From positions 139,129,789-139,193,788 of the forward strand of contig NC_061121.1 in assembly GCF_002878395.1 (NCBI RefSeq): DNA of 64,000 nt, read 5' to 3'. Source of the stretch: Capsicum annuum (lineage: Eukaryota; Streptophyta; Magnoliopsida; Solanales; Solanaceae). Shown in pieces: positions 23,679 to 35,252 of this stretch (position 1 is the stretch's first letter; the number at the start of each line of letters is the position of its first letter). Under the pieces are notes generated by a model, which was given only the letters and a program-made list of their open reading frames with translations, did not search any database and had not been told where the DNA came from. The translations under genes were made by a program, and so were the position numbers.

Positions 23679-26032
23679 TGACACGGCCTGCCCTGGGGCC
23701 TTGTCGTAATGGGTGTCCTAAGTCCATCCCAGACCAGAGACTAACCCCGTTACCCAACCCAACCTCCAACCGCTTGCCCTGAGTTGGTAGAATTTTTGAG
23801 CATATAACAAAGTAGTGTAATAACTCACATAAAGACTCTGGGAATATATCAAAACAATGACCAATCCAACCGATCCCAACTATCCCATAACCATAAATAC
23901 AACCATGCCACACCATATCAAACAAGGGCAATAAACCATGCCATAACCAAAGACATTCCAAACAAAATATGATTAATCGTAAAAGGTAAAATGATAGAAC
24001 AGTGAGAAACTGTGTCCGATGATACCAGCCTCCCAGATTATTCCAATGCCAAGGCTAACACCTATACCGATCCCACCTATTCCAACCTATAGAAGTACCA
24101 CAAAGCCTCTATCCAAAAGAATAGTGAAATCCGGTTTGGACATGCCCCCAACCATAGCCAAAACTAATATGCAAAATCAAGTCAAAATGTATAAAAATAT
24201 CCATAAGATGAGATGATGTCGTTCGAAAGGATAGAAGCTTACCACTTCAATCCAAATGTTGACCACGAGTTAATCACTATGTAGGAGCAGTAGAACGGTC
24301 AGTTTCTGCATAGCGTGGGTGTACAACTACCAATAGACGGGGTTAGCGAGTGACCGCTAGCATGTCTTAAGATAAGGACAAAATAATGTCCTTTATAAAA
24401 CCAAATAAAATTAATACATATGCACGAAACCATATATATATATATATATAACTATGCCGGGAGAAAGGGATCGGGTTTAGGTCCCACTGCAGAAAGGGCC
24501 GCATTGCGTGAAGCCACACAACCAAGGAATAATCCCATGGGATGACTAGTATATCCCCAAAATAAAGTGTGACATCATGCACACGGTCACCAAGACCAAC
24601 CTCATATCAGAAAATATGATTTTCCAATTTTTGTCCCCCCCGACCTCTAATTTCCACAGCTTAGATATACCTCTCACCATTATTGTCCAATTAAAACTAA
24701 TTTGCAAATAACCAAAGCATTATTCATTTGTTAACCGAGGCCATTGATATTGGTATCGTCATACCAACCCTTACTTACAAGCATCATCCATAGCCAACCA
24801 TTAATTGCTTTAAGGGAGCTTTCAAGTGCCCTTCTATTTACCATATTAAACTACTTAGGAGACTTCAATATTCCCCACAAGCATAACCAATTAGCCTATA
24901 GCCTTTCCAAACCATTTGAACCATGCTTAATTCCTTTACCAAGTTTAAAAAAAGCAAGAGTTTCGTTAAAAGAAGTCAATGCAATGAACATATCTTTATA
25001 AGCCTTTTATCAAACACATTGGGGGAATAAAATGACCAAAACCAATTCCAATTACCAATAAACCTTTCCCATTCAATCCGATTATCCAAAACCACCATTA
25101 ATGCATATAAAAACTATTAAAACCATGGGAAACCATAACTAAGCCATTGACATCAAAACCCCCAAATCATATTTGAGAGACAAAGCTATGCAATTGTAAA
25201 ACCATGTCAACATTCATATAAACCATGCCTTTAATTAAATTTACAATGAGGGATGAGAAGCATGCCTTAAACCAAGAAGATGACAAAAAGAAATTACTAT
25301 GATAAGCCCAAATTGATCCCTTAGTTTAAACCATAGCTCTCTTTCCCCAAAAGCTATTAAGAGAATTATGGAGTTTTTAGGAAGAGTTTCTAAGTGTTAA
25401 TGAATAGAATATTACGGTAAATAACCTCCCAAGTGGGTTATAAATCATGGGACCTTATTATGATAAGTAGGGAAATGTCCAGAATACCACCACTTAAGTT
25501 GCACAAAATTCCTATCATAGGGATACGACTGGACGTCAAGAATCATACCCTCCCAATACAATTAGTATCCACCACTCGTATCCTGAACCTCCACCCTTGG
25601 ACTAAAAACTGTCCAGTATATGACTCATCTAACAAAGTCATAACCACAACATATAATCCATATCCACAATCCGTATCTCTAGCAGAATAAAATACCTGGG
25701 GAATTGGACATTGTCCACCTTAGGAGTCCATGGTACGATTCATACCCTGCTTTACGGCTCATGGTGAGACACTAATATTTAGATACAACCAAAGTAACCA
25801 AGTCTTAGATTAAGTTATGGAACCAAATGATCCGTAACAACCAATATAATTCATACCCCTAAGTCATACCCGTTCCAGTAACCAAAATTCATCCCACCAG
25901 CCAACACTAGTCAGTATATGGATGGGCCATACCATCTGTACCCCAACATATGGCTTGTACCTTTAAGTCATATTGGGCCCAGAGATCAAAATTCCAGGAA
26001 ACTTTCTAAGGTTCAAAAACTAAGGTGTTTCA
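23679..26032 (-). repeat. Element C, 3' LTR
   Basis: 2.35 kb, homologous to 32819-35247. In a 130-base stretch (25741-25870 against 34940-35070) I count about one difference in five, so the copy is old. On the minus strand it starts TGAAACACC at 26032 and ends GGCCGTGTCA at 23679. (TA)10 lies at 24432-24451. GTACC/CATACC words cluster at 25490-25990. Confidence 0.9.
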
Positions 26033-26075
26033 GTCTCCCACACTAGGAACATTCATCCACGGATGATGAACAAGG
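26033..26075 (-). other. Polypurine tract and conserved motif of element C
   Basis: On the minus strand GTGTGGGAGAC precedes the LTR start at 26032. GTGGATGAATGTTCC lies just upstream, the C version of the shared pre-PPT motif. Confidence 0.8.
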
Positions 26076-26185
26076 TAGGGGTAAGAACACGCTACAGTCA
26101 TTTGCGTTATCTTATCAAACATATTCCCAATCTCTAACAAAGTTCGAAAAAAAAGGAAAAGATACAAAACCTTCCTTTAACAAAC

Positions 26186-26600
26186 TTAGAAAATAAAGAT
26201 GTATTGAAAACAGATACCTTCCGCATGAATCCCAAGAGCATAAAACAAATGCAGATATTTAGACTTCATATCCTCTTCTGCTGCATAAGTAGCTTCTTCT
26301 ACCTTATGGTTCTGCCAAAGAACCTTAAATGATCTAGTCCACAACCGAAGAAACCGCATATCAAAGATCTCAGTCGGGATCTCTTCATAAGACAAAGAAT
26401 CCATGAGACCCAATCCTTCCAAAGGAACAACCAAAGAAGGATCAGCAATGTACTTTCTCGACATGGAAACATGAAAGACGAGATAAACCAAGCTCTAGCT
26501 AGAAGGAAACTCCAGCTCATAAGCAATATTACGAACTTTCCATAAAATCTCATAAGGACCCACATATCGGGGACTGAGCTTCCCCTTCTTTGCAAACCAC
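26186..26600 (-). pseudogene. Element C integrase C-terminus and chromodomain (relic)
   Basis: 26186-26491 reads FHVSMSRKYIADPSLVVPLE, LSYEEIPTEIFDMR, FKVLWQNHKVEEATYAAEED and MKSKYLHLF, a nearly complete chromodomain tail, without a stop until after the domain. It is the best preserved chromodomain in the window. One residue change worth noting is ATWEAE to ATYAAE at the conserved Trp. The upstream module is in a different frame (26492-26600). Confidence 0.85.
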
Positions 26601-27656
26601 ACTACTCCCTTCATGGGAGATACCTTAAGGAAAACCTTAGCCCCAACCTCAAACTCCAAGTCTCTATGCCTAACATCTACATAGGACTTTTGGCGACTTT
26701 TGGCAGCCTTAAGCCTATACTAAATCACCTTCACCTTCTCCATAGCATGGTAAACTAAGTCGGGACCAAACACATCTACCTCACCAAGCTCAAACAAACC
26801 AATAGGAGATCTATACCTCCTACCATACAATGCCTCAAAGGGGGCCATACCAATACTAGAATGATAACTATTGCTGTAAACAAACACCACAAAAGGTAGA
26901 TTCTCAACCTAATTTCCAGCATAATCAATCACAAAGGCCTGAAGCATATCCTCCAATGTCTGAATAGTTCTCTCTACTTGCCCATCCGTCTGTAGATAAA
27001 AAATAGTACTAAGACTAAGCTTAGTCCCCAACCCTTTCTAGAAAGATCTCCAGAAGTGAGATGTAAACTGTGCTCCATGATCAAAAATAATCAAAACAGG
27101 CACCCCATGCAGCTTCACAATCTCCTAAACATATAGCTTCAAATAGTCCACCATCGAGAAGATAGTACGTACTGGCAAAAAGTATACAGACTTAGGAACA
27201 CTATCCATGATGACCCAAATTGAATCATACTGACTCTAAGACTGAGGAAGATTGGTAACAAAGTCCATATTGATCACTTCCCACTTTTATTTAGGAAAAT
27301 CTATTTCTTAATATAGTCCTCCTAGCCTTATGTTCTCAACTTAACCTATTGATACACCATGCATTTGGCTATAAAATCATCCATATCTCTCTTCATACCA
27401 TCCACCAATAGAGCTTCTTGAGATCATACTATATCTTAGTTGAGTTGGGATGGACAACAAAACACGACTCATGCTCCTCTACCAAAATCGTTTGTCGAAA
27501 CTCACCGACATCAGAAACACACAACCTCTCTTTGTACCATAAAGTACCATCACCACTGATCTCAAACACTACTAAGTTTTGCCCACCAATGTCACTCTTG
27601 ATTTTTATCAAGATAGGACCTACAACTTGTTTCTGCTTGATCTGCACAGCAAAAGA
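26601..27656 (-). pseudogene. Element C integrase (relic)
   Basis: 27429-27647 gives the N-terminal part: GTLWYKERLCVSDVGEFRQ, EEHESCFVVHPNSTK. The core can be followed in pieces: DSIWVIMDSVPKSVYFLP near 27215, GVPVLIIFDHG near 27085-27105, QTDGQVERTIQTLEDML near 26945-26985, and the SSIGMAPFEALYGRRYRSP text at 26800-26860. The frame is broken many times by small indels and TAG stops. Confidence 0.8.
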
Positions 27657-28180
27657 CTATCGAACCATTTCTTGCACTAGCACACCACCATCCTTGGAGT
27701 CTAAGTGACAAACTTTAAAATTAGCTAAGCAATGAATATTCTTCACCAATTCTCGCTTTCCTACCTCCATATTAGCCAATTTCCCTATGGATAACCTACT
27801 AAGAACATCAACAACCATATTAGCCTTACCTGGGTGGTAGTAAAGACTCATATCAAAATCCTTAAAAAGCTCAAGCCATATCCTCTTCCTAAGATTAAAC
27901 TCTTTCTGGGTGAACACATATTGTAGACTCTTATGATTTGAAAAGATATCCATGTGGACATCATCCATGTAATGCCACTATATTTTTAAAGCAAACACAA
28001 CTGCCAACAGCTCTAAATTATAAGTAGGATAATTCCTCTCATGTACCTTCAACTTCCTGGATGCATAGGTAATAACCTTCCCATGCTACATCGACACACA
28101 ACCATGACCTACCCGAGATACATCACAATAAACCACGAACCGATTATTGCCTTCTGGCATAGTCTAAATTTGAACAAAAG
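27657..28180 (-). pseudogene. Element C RNase H (relic)
   Basis: 27657-27968 is open: VHMDIFSNHKSLQYVFTQKE, NLRKRIWLELFKDFDMSLYY, HPGKANMVVDVLSRLS. The Asp in the usual FTDHKSL is Asn. The N-terminal half (27970-28180) is broken. Confidence 0.85.
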
Positions 28181-28746
28181 TCAACTTATCTTGAACATCT
28201 TGAAACTCCCCTTACAAGCATCTGACAAAGAAAAATTGACCTTCTTCTGAGTTAACTTAGCTAAAGGAGGAGCTATCGATAAAAAAATATCCACAAACCG
28301 TTTATAATGCCCAACTAAACCTATGAAGCTCTGAATATCATATGGAGTCATAGGTCTAAGCCACCTCTTCACTACAGTAACCTTCTACAGGTTCCCCATG
28401 ATCCCATTACTAAAAATAATATGACCAAGAAAGTCATAGCGTTCAACCGTACTCACACTTGGAGAAATTGGCATACAAATTTTGTTCCTTTAAGGTCTAC
28501 AAAACAACATGGAGGTTATTAGCTTAATCCACCTCACTCTTCAAATAAACCAAAATGTCATTCATGAGGATAATAATGAAGAGATATAAGTACTTCCTGA
28601 ATACCCTATTCATCAGATCCATAACTGCTGCCAGAGCGTTAATCAACCCAAATAACATCACCAGAAATTTAGATTGCCTATACAAAGTATGAAAAAGTGT
28701 CTTAGGGATATCCATTTCCTTAATATTTAGTTGATGGTCAAAAACT
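28181..28746 (-). pseudogene. Element C reverse transcriptase, C-terminal part (relic)
   Basis: 28524-28746 contains [40 protein letters not shown] and the catalytic box LMNDILVYL (usually FIDDILIYS), so the first Asp is Asn and the second is kept. 28181-28372 has the thumb/connection wording PYDIQSFIGLVGHYKRFV and PPLAKLTQKKVNFSLSD. The domain is cut exactly after the GY of the LRxGYHQ motif by repeat D. Confidence 0.88.
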
Positions 28747-30421
28747 TGTCAGCGCCCAAGTGCACACGCAAGTGTACGTGGTCTACCAAGTAATATAGAG
28801 GCCTTCAAGAAAGTCGAGTATCGATCCCACAGGGACTTGTTGTAACAACTCTTCGGATTTAGTTCACTATTCTGATTTAATTGATGCAAGAGTAACCAAA
28901 AGAGAGTTTTAAAGTTGTAACTAAATGTAAGGTAAACAATGCGTATAGTAAAAGATTTGAGACAGTAAATGGAGTAAAGCCTAGGGTTAAAGAACTCTGA
29001 ATAATCATACTATATTATTGAACTTCATTCGTTAACTTGTTTATCTTGGTTGTTGATTAGTTGGGTTAATCGCATAATCATAGTCTCCTGACCATTAACC
29101 ATTTAGCTAATTTGGACATTACAACTACATCATTGAGTGGGGATGTAATAATCCAATTAAGTTCTTTAAGCTATCATCCTACGTGTGAATCAAGTAAGGC
29201 CTCTAAGTACATCCCTATTCTGCACGCAAATTTGAATTCCTTATTTCATAAAAGAATAAAAAACATACTTTGTTCATTCCCCACATTCTATCTCCCTATT
29301 CCCTCTCCCAAGATTGTAGGGTTGACAATTGATGTATTCTAAGGGTGTTCAATCCTCAAAATAGTTAAAACAAGAATGAACATACAACTAGTAATGATAA
29401 GAAAATCAAGCGAACTTAATCCAAAACAATAGTATTCATGTTCTTGGCTTTAACCACCAAAAGAGGACATTTATCCATGAACAGTCATAATCGTAATCAC
29501 AAGATTGTAATTAACAACTAAAGATATAAATGAACTAAATTAAAGTAAGGAAAACCTAAAAGATGAAGTTGCAGCAGACCCTCAATTGTCCAAGATGTTC
29601 CAAGATGTCAAAGATTACTACAAAACATGACAATGTTCTATTTATAGTATGGACTAACTTGCCAAAGTCGTGTAGGACAAGACTAGCACTCTGGCCGTGT
29701 GTTGAATGCCCAACGCGACACCTTGATGATGTCATGGAGAATAAAACATGTTTCCTTACCTATTTAATTAAATATCAAACATGCCATGTTGGTTTATGCA
29801 AGGAAAAAGTGATGTGCCATACCTAAATCGTGTTGTCTCACTGTAATTAGCATCCAAAATAATGGTTAAGTACTTGTTGTCCAATCTTTCATCCCTTGTC
29901 TTGTGGTGTATTTCTAATGGATTTCCAACCTTTATATCATCAAATTCAGCTCACAAATCTTCCTAATTAATCACACACCACGGACTAGAGAAAATAACAA
30001 CACAATATCCATAACGATGAATCCAAAGAAGGGCAAATACTAGGCAAGTTCATGTTGACCTTCAACTTATTGTTCCACCTCTACACTTAATAAAATTGAG
30101 CTTTGCAAATCACCAAAAATTTATTCCACATATATTCACATATTTAAACCATTTGGAACTCATTTAACACATTAGAATCCTATGAAACCAACTAGAGACA
30201 CACCTAGCTCAAGCTAGTAAAACTAGTTATCCCAATTGAACTCTAAATGACTCAATTAAGTACAAACTTGTTGGAAAACATTTTTAACTATTGTAATCAC
30301 GACCTTCAACACTTCTATGCTTATTTATATCATCATTCACACATTACGCATATGAATTGTCCTCAAGGCATGGCTAAATAAGCTAGAATAGTAATACTAG
30401 AGTGTGTAAATACACCCAACA
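28747..30421. mobile_element. Repeat D: non-coding 1.7 kb insertion inside C's RT
   Basis: Begins TGTCAGCGCCCAAG and ends ACACCCAACA, i.e. with TG...CA ends like an LTR. No frame longer than 87 codons and no match to retroelement proteins. It includes GTATCGATCCCACAGGGA at about 28828-28845, wording I associate with dispersed plant non-coding repeats. It may be a solo LTR or a short non-autonomous element. I could not make out a clean target duplication (aaact / ttagt at the edges). Orientation is unknown. Confidence 0.6.
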
Positions 30422-30850
30422 TTAGTACCCAAATCGAAGATCTATCATAGAAAAGAACTTAGTACCATGCAACTGGTCAAACAGATCATCTATACTTAGA
30501 AAAGGATATAATTTTTGATCGTCACCTTATTCAACTGCCAGTAGTCAATACACATCAGAAAGAAAATATCCATCCCGCACATTAACTACACCGATGCACC
30601 CCAAAGAGATACACTAGGATGGATAAACCCCTTTATCCAGAAGATCCTAAAGTTGCCCTTTGAGTTCCCTTAATTCATCCAGAGTCATTCTATATGGAGG
30701 AATAGAAATTGGATGATTGTTCGGAAGCAAATCAATACCGAACTCTATTTCACTATTTGGAGGAACAGTAGGAAGATCATCCAAAAAGACTACTGGAAAC
30801 TCATTAACCATCAGACTTACTAAAAAAAAGGACCTTCCCAGTTAGAATCT
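30422..30850 (-). pseudogene. Element C reverse transcriptase, N-terminal part (relic)
   Basis: On the minus strand FSMIDLRFGY ends at the D insertion. Upstream come the fragment on the CIDYRQLNKV site (about 30510-30560, degraded), LDKGFIHPS wording at 30620, and the start of the linker ([13 protein letters not shown] near 30780-30810, [11 protein letters not shown] near 30740). Frameshifted several times. Confidence 0.8.
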
Positions 30851-31320
30851 TTAACCCGAACCAAGTAATAAAGAGAACCTTTGCAGATTAACCTCTAAGC
30901 TCAAAGATAAAAAAAACCTCCCTTTATGAGTTAAGGAAACACCCTCCCACTCTATAACTGGTTCATGAAGGAACCTAAATATAAACTTATAGGTTCGATA
31001 ATCCAAGGACATATAACAAGAGTGTAACCAGTCCAAACCCAGAATAATATCAAAATCCACCATATCTATCTAAAATAGATCCATTAAGGTTTACTTGCCA
31101 CCAAAAAATTTCACACTCCTCCAATAGACTCTCTTAGCAATAATCGAGTAACCTATTGGGGTAGAAATAGAAAAATAATCCAAAATAATTTTTGCATCAA
31201 AATCAAAAGATGTAGCCACATAAGGAGTCACATAGAAGAGAGTATACTCTGGATTAAGCAAATAATATACATCATGAGAGAAAAGTTGTAACATACCAGT
31301 AACGACATCAGGTGATGCCT
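30851..31320 (-). pseudogene. Element C protease and linker (relic)
   Basis: 31091-31294 reads VYYLLNPEYTLFYVTPYVAT. Against LLDPGATLSFVTPYVA the catalytic Asp is Asn. 30851-31063 carries MVDFDIILGLDWLHSCYMSL and EPVIEWEGVSLTHKGRF. The stretch between is frameshifted. Confidence 0.85.
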
Positions 31321-32600
31321 CAGATTCCTGTCAAGACGCTAAAGCATACAACCTATTTTGACCAAAACTAAAACCAGGATTAGTAACAGAAGCAGATGCC
31401 AAACCACCAGGTGCAGGAGCAAAAGATTAAGCCATAAGAATCCTATTCACTCCAATAGTAACCTTATTAATTGGACAATCCCTAAACTGAAGCCTACCAA
31501 GCCGTACTTAAGTCATTTGTCCTTCAGTTATCGCAATAACCCTGATGAGGATGACTGTAGAATCAACATGAAATACATAAATTAACTGACTGACCTTCGC
31601 TCACCTAAGATTGGGCTCCCTACACTTGATAATTTTAACCACCATGATAATGCTTACCGCCCGACTTATAAGGAGCACTAGCAGAGGAGTAGGAACCAGA
31701 ACTTTTCTCATTATTTCTTTTTTTCCCATTTGCCACCATCTCTAGAACCATGAGATTAAGCACCTCCATGATCAAAAAACATGTTCCTCTTACCCTACCT
31801 ATCTCTAAACTCTGCAAGCTTCCTCTTCTAATCCTCTACCTGCTGCATATGAATAGTCAACCTAGTGATGTCCATCTATTTAATAAGCAAGGGATTCTTT
31901 CACTTTAAAATCAAATCTTAATTCAACCCAGAAGTGAACTTCCTCATACTAGCTCGTCTGTCATCTACTAAATCAAGAGCATAGCTTGACAACTGGTGAA
32001 ACTTCAAGAAATATTCCTTCACAGATATTCTCCCCTGCTTGAGGTTCATAAACTCCTCCATCTTTGTTTCCCTCACCACTTGGGGAAAGAAACGATCCAG
32101 AAAAACACTAGAGAAGACATCCCACAAGGATGACTCCTCCACATCTCTTTTATCCCTAACCCACTTTTCATACCACTGCTATGTAATTTCTTTGAGATGA
32201 TAAGCTGCAAAGTTCACCCCCTCCACATTATTAGCTAGCATCACCCAAAATATCCTTTCTATTTCATCCAAGAATCCTTGTGGATCTTCCTCCACCTTTA
32301 CTCCAAAAAAAGTTGAAGAACACATCTTCATAAATTGGCCAACCCTCGTGACCTCAGCAGAAAAAGCACCAGACATATCCCGCTCAGCCTTAGTAGCAAT
32401 AGACTTAGCAATAGTATGAATAGACTGACAAAATTCTAAATTAGTCACCTCACCTTGAGGAGGACTAGTACCTACCTGTGGCACTCCAAGAATATCATAG
32501 ATAGGACTGTGAAATCGAAGATAAACCACAGAAGTAGGATGCACTCCATCATTATTATCTCTAGATGGGATTGAAGAATTTCCTTATGTTCCAGATCTAT
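31321..32600 (-). pseudogene. Element C gag (relic)
   Basis: The N-terminal capsid at 32179-32544 reads VEEDPQGFLDEIERIFWVML and NVEGVNFAAYHLKEIT. The core at 31918-32142 reads SSVFLDRFFPQVVRETKMEE, LKQGRISVKEYFLKFHQLSS and ASMRKFTSGLN. The linker at 31635-31817 is SSGSYSSASAPYKSGGKHYH. The zinc knuckle region (about 31500-31560) is too degraded to read. This is the best preserved gag in the window: two large parts are open and in the same strand and order, separated by a TAG/frameshift near 32150. Confidence 0.88.
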
Positions 32601-32802
32601 GAGGAATGATCTTAAGGACAAACAAACAAGGATTAAAGAAGATTCTAGGATTGGGAATTCATGCTCGAAGATAGAATACGAAGAAAGTAAAACATTCCTA
32701 AACGACTTGTAGCCTTTCCTTTATGAGTGTGGTGTGATACACATCCCTAAATAAGACTCTACTCAATACAAATTTGTAGACTTCGAATTTACCATGAACC
32801 TA

Positions 32803-32816
32803 GGCTCTGATACCAA
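32803..32816 (-). other. Primer-binding site of element C
   Basis: TTGGTATCAGAGCC on the minus strand, two bases inside the 5' LTR end at 32819. It is a perfect tRNA-Met type site, the only unmutated one in the window. Confidence 0.9.
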
Positions 32817-32818
32817 CT

Positions 32819-35247
32819 TGACACGACCCACCCTGGGGCCTTGTCATAATGGGTGTCCCAAGTCTTTCTCGGACCAAAGGCCACCCCCATTACCCAACCC
32901 AACATCCAGCTACCTGCCCTTAGTTGGCCAAATTTCTGAGAATATAACAAAGTAGTGTAACTACTCACATAAAGACTTTGGGAATAGATCAGAACTGTGA
33001 CAAACCCAACTGAGTCCAATTATCACAAAACCTTAAATCTAACCATGTCAAACTATTTCAAACAAGGGCCATAAACCAGGCCATAACCAAAGATGTTCCT
33101 AAAAAAATATAATTAATCCCAATATGTAATATGACATAATAGTAAGAAATTCTGTCTGATAATGCCAACCTCCTACCTTTTCCAATGCCAAGGTTGACAA
33201 TACCGATCCTGCCAATTCAAACCCATAGAAGTACCACAAAGCCTCTATCCAAAAGACTAATAAAATTTAATTGGGACATGCCCCTATCCATAGCCAAAAC
33301 CAGTATAAAAAATAAAGTTAAAATATCTAAAAATATCCATAACATGAAATAATGCCTTTCGAAAGAAGGGAAGCTCACCACGTCAGTCCAAATGCTATCC
33401 CTGGGTCAATCACTCTGTAGAAGGAGTAGAATGATCGGTTCCTGCATAGTATGGGTATATAGCTGCCAATAGATGGGGTTAGCGAGTGACCACTAACATT
33501 CTCTTAGGATGAGGATCAAATAATACCATTTATAAAACCAAGAAAAATTCCTCCATATGCACAGAACCATACATATATATAGAACCATACCGGGAGAAAG
33601 AAATCAGGTTTAGCATACCATTAAAACCTTTTATTGGGTTTGTAACTTTATGTTTATAGCCCACTCATAGGCTATATTAGTCCATCTCCCTCTGCTGAAA
33701 GGGCCCTAGTGCATTTAGTTGCACGACCAGGGAAGTATTCCATTGGATGACTAGTATATCCCTAAAATAAAGTGTGACATCATGCACACAGTCACCAAGA
33801 ACAACCTCATATTGGCAAATATGAGTTTTTAGTTTTGGTTCCCCCTAGGACCTCCACTTTCCACAGCTTAGCTACAGCTCCCACCATTATTGCCCAATTA
33901 AAACCAAATTCCAAATAACCAAACCATTGTTCATTTAATAACTAAGGCCATTGATATTGGTATCGTCATACCAACCCTTATATGCAAGCATCATCCATAT
34001 CCAACCATTTATAAGCTTAAGGGGACTATCAAGTGCCCTTTAATTTACCATATTAAACCACTTCCGAGACATCCATGGTCCCCACAAGCATAACCAATTA
34101 GACTTTAACCTTTTGCAAACCTTTTAAACCATTAATAATTCCTTTACCAAGTTTAAAATATACAAGAGTTCCATCAAAAGAAGTCAATGCAATGAACATA
34201 TCTTTATAAGCATTTTATCAAACACATTGGTTCCAATTACCAATAAACCATTCTCATTCAATTTGATTATCTAAAACCACTATTAATGCATATAAAAGCA
34301 TAATTAAAACCATAGGAAACCATAACCAAGAAATTAACATCAAAACCCCCCAAATCATATTTGAAATCCAAAGTCATGCAATAGTAAAAACACAAAAATA
34401 TTCATATAAACCATACATTTAATTAAATTAACAATGAAAGAAGAGAAACATGCCTTACAAAATGATGATGATGGAAAGAAATCACCAAGATAAGCCCTAA
34501 ATTGATCCTTTAGTTTAAACCCTGGATCTCTTTCCCCAAAAGCTCTTAAGAGAATTATAGAGTATTTAGGAAGAGTATCTAAGAGTTAATGAATAGAATT
34601 TTAGGGTAAATAACCTTCTAAGTAGGTTAGAAGTTGTGGGAACCAATTATGATAAGTAAGGAAATATCCATAGTACCCCTACTTAGGTTGCACAAAATTC
34701 CCATCATAGGGATACGACTGGCCCTCATGAATTGTACCCTCATAATAAGAATTGGTATCCACCACTCATATCCTAAACCTCCCCCCTTAGACTAAATATT
34801 TTCCAGTATACAAATCATCCAATCTAGTCATAACCACAGCATATAATCCGTAGCAATGACTCGTACCCTGGCAGAATAAAATACTAAGGGAGTTGGACAC
34901 TGTCCACCATATGAGGTGTTGGTACGATTCATACCCTGGATTATAACTCTACGATTAATACCCTTTCTTACAAATCATGGTGAGTCACTCATACTCATAT
35001 CCAACCTAATTAACCAAGTATAACATTAAGTTAAGGAACCAAATGATCTGTAACCACCAATAAGACTAGTACCCCTAAGTCATACCTATTCTAGTTACAA
35101 AAATACATCCCACCAGCAAATACTGGTCAGTATAGAATTGGACTATACCATTTATACACCAACATACGGCTCGTACCCATGAGTCATATTTGGTCGATAG
35201 AACAAAATTTTAGGAAATTTTCTAAGGTCTAGAAAAAAAGTGTTTCA
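32819..35247 (-). repeat. Element C, 5' LTR
   Basis: 2.43 kb copy of 23679-26032. On the minus strand it starts TGAAACAC at 35247 and ends GGGTCGTGTCA at 32819. It contains an additional stretch near 33610-33690 absent from the left copy (between caggtttag and the next shared words). Confidence 0.9.
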
Positions 35248-35252
35248 TTACA
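35248..35252. repeat. Target site duplication of element C, right copy (ttaca)
   Basis: Partner of 23674-23678. After it the B LTR text resumes (agtcatggtgac, as at 16486). Confidence 0.75.

Larger units (their letters stand above)
23679..35247 (-). mobile_element. Element C: decayed Ty3/gypsy chromovirus (Tekay-like), split by repeat D
   Basis: The LTRs are 23679-26032 (3') and 32819-35247 (5'). The interior is 26033-32818, coding on the minus strand in the order gag (right) to chromodomain (left). The polypurine tract and primer site are both recognisable. It interrupts B's 3' LTR; removing it restores continuous B LTR sequence. A non-coding insertion of 1.7 kb (D) splits the RT domain. 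Confidence 0.92.
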
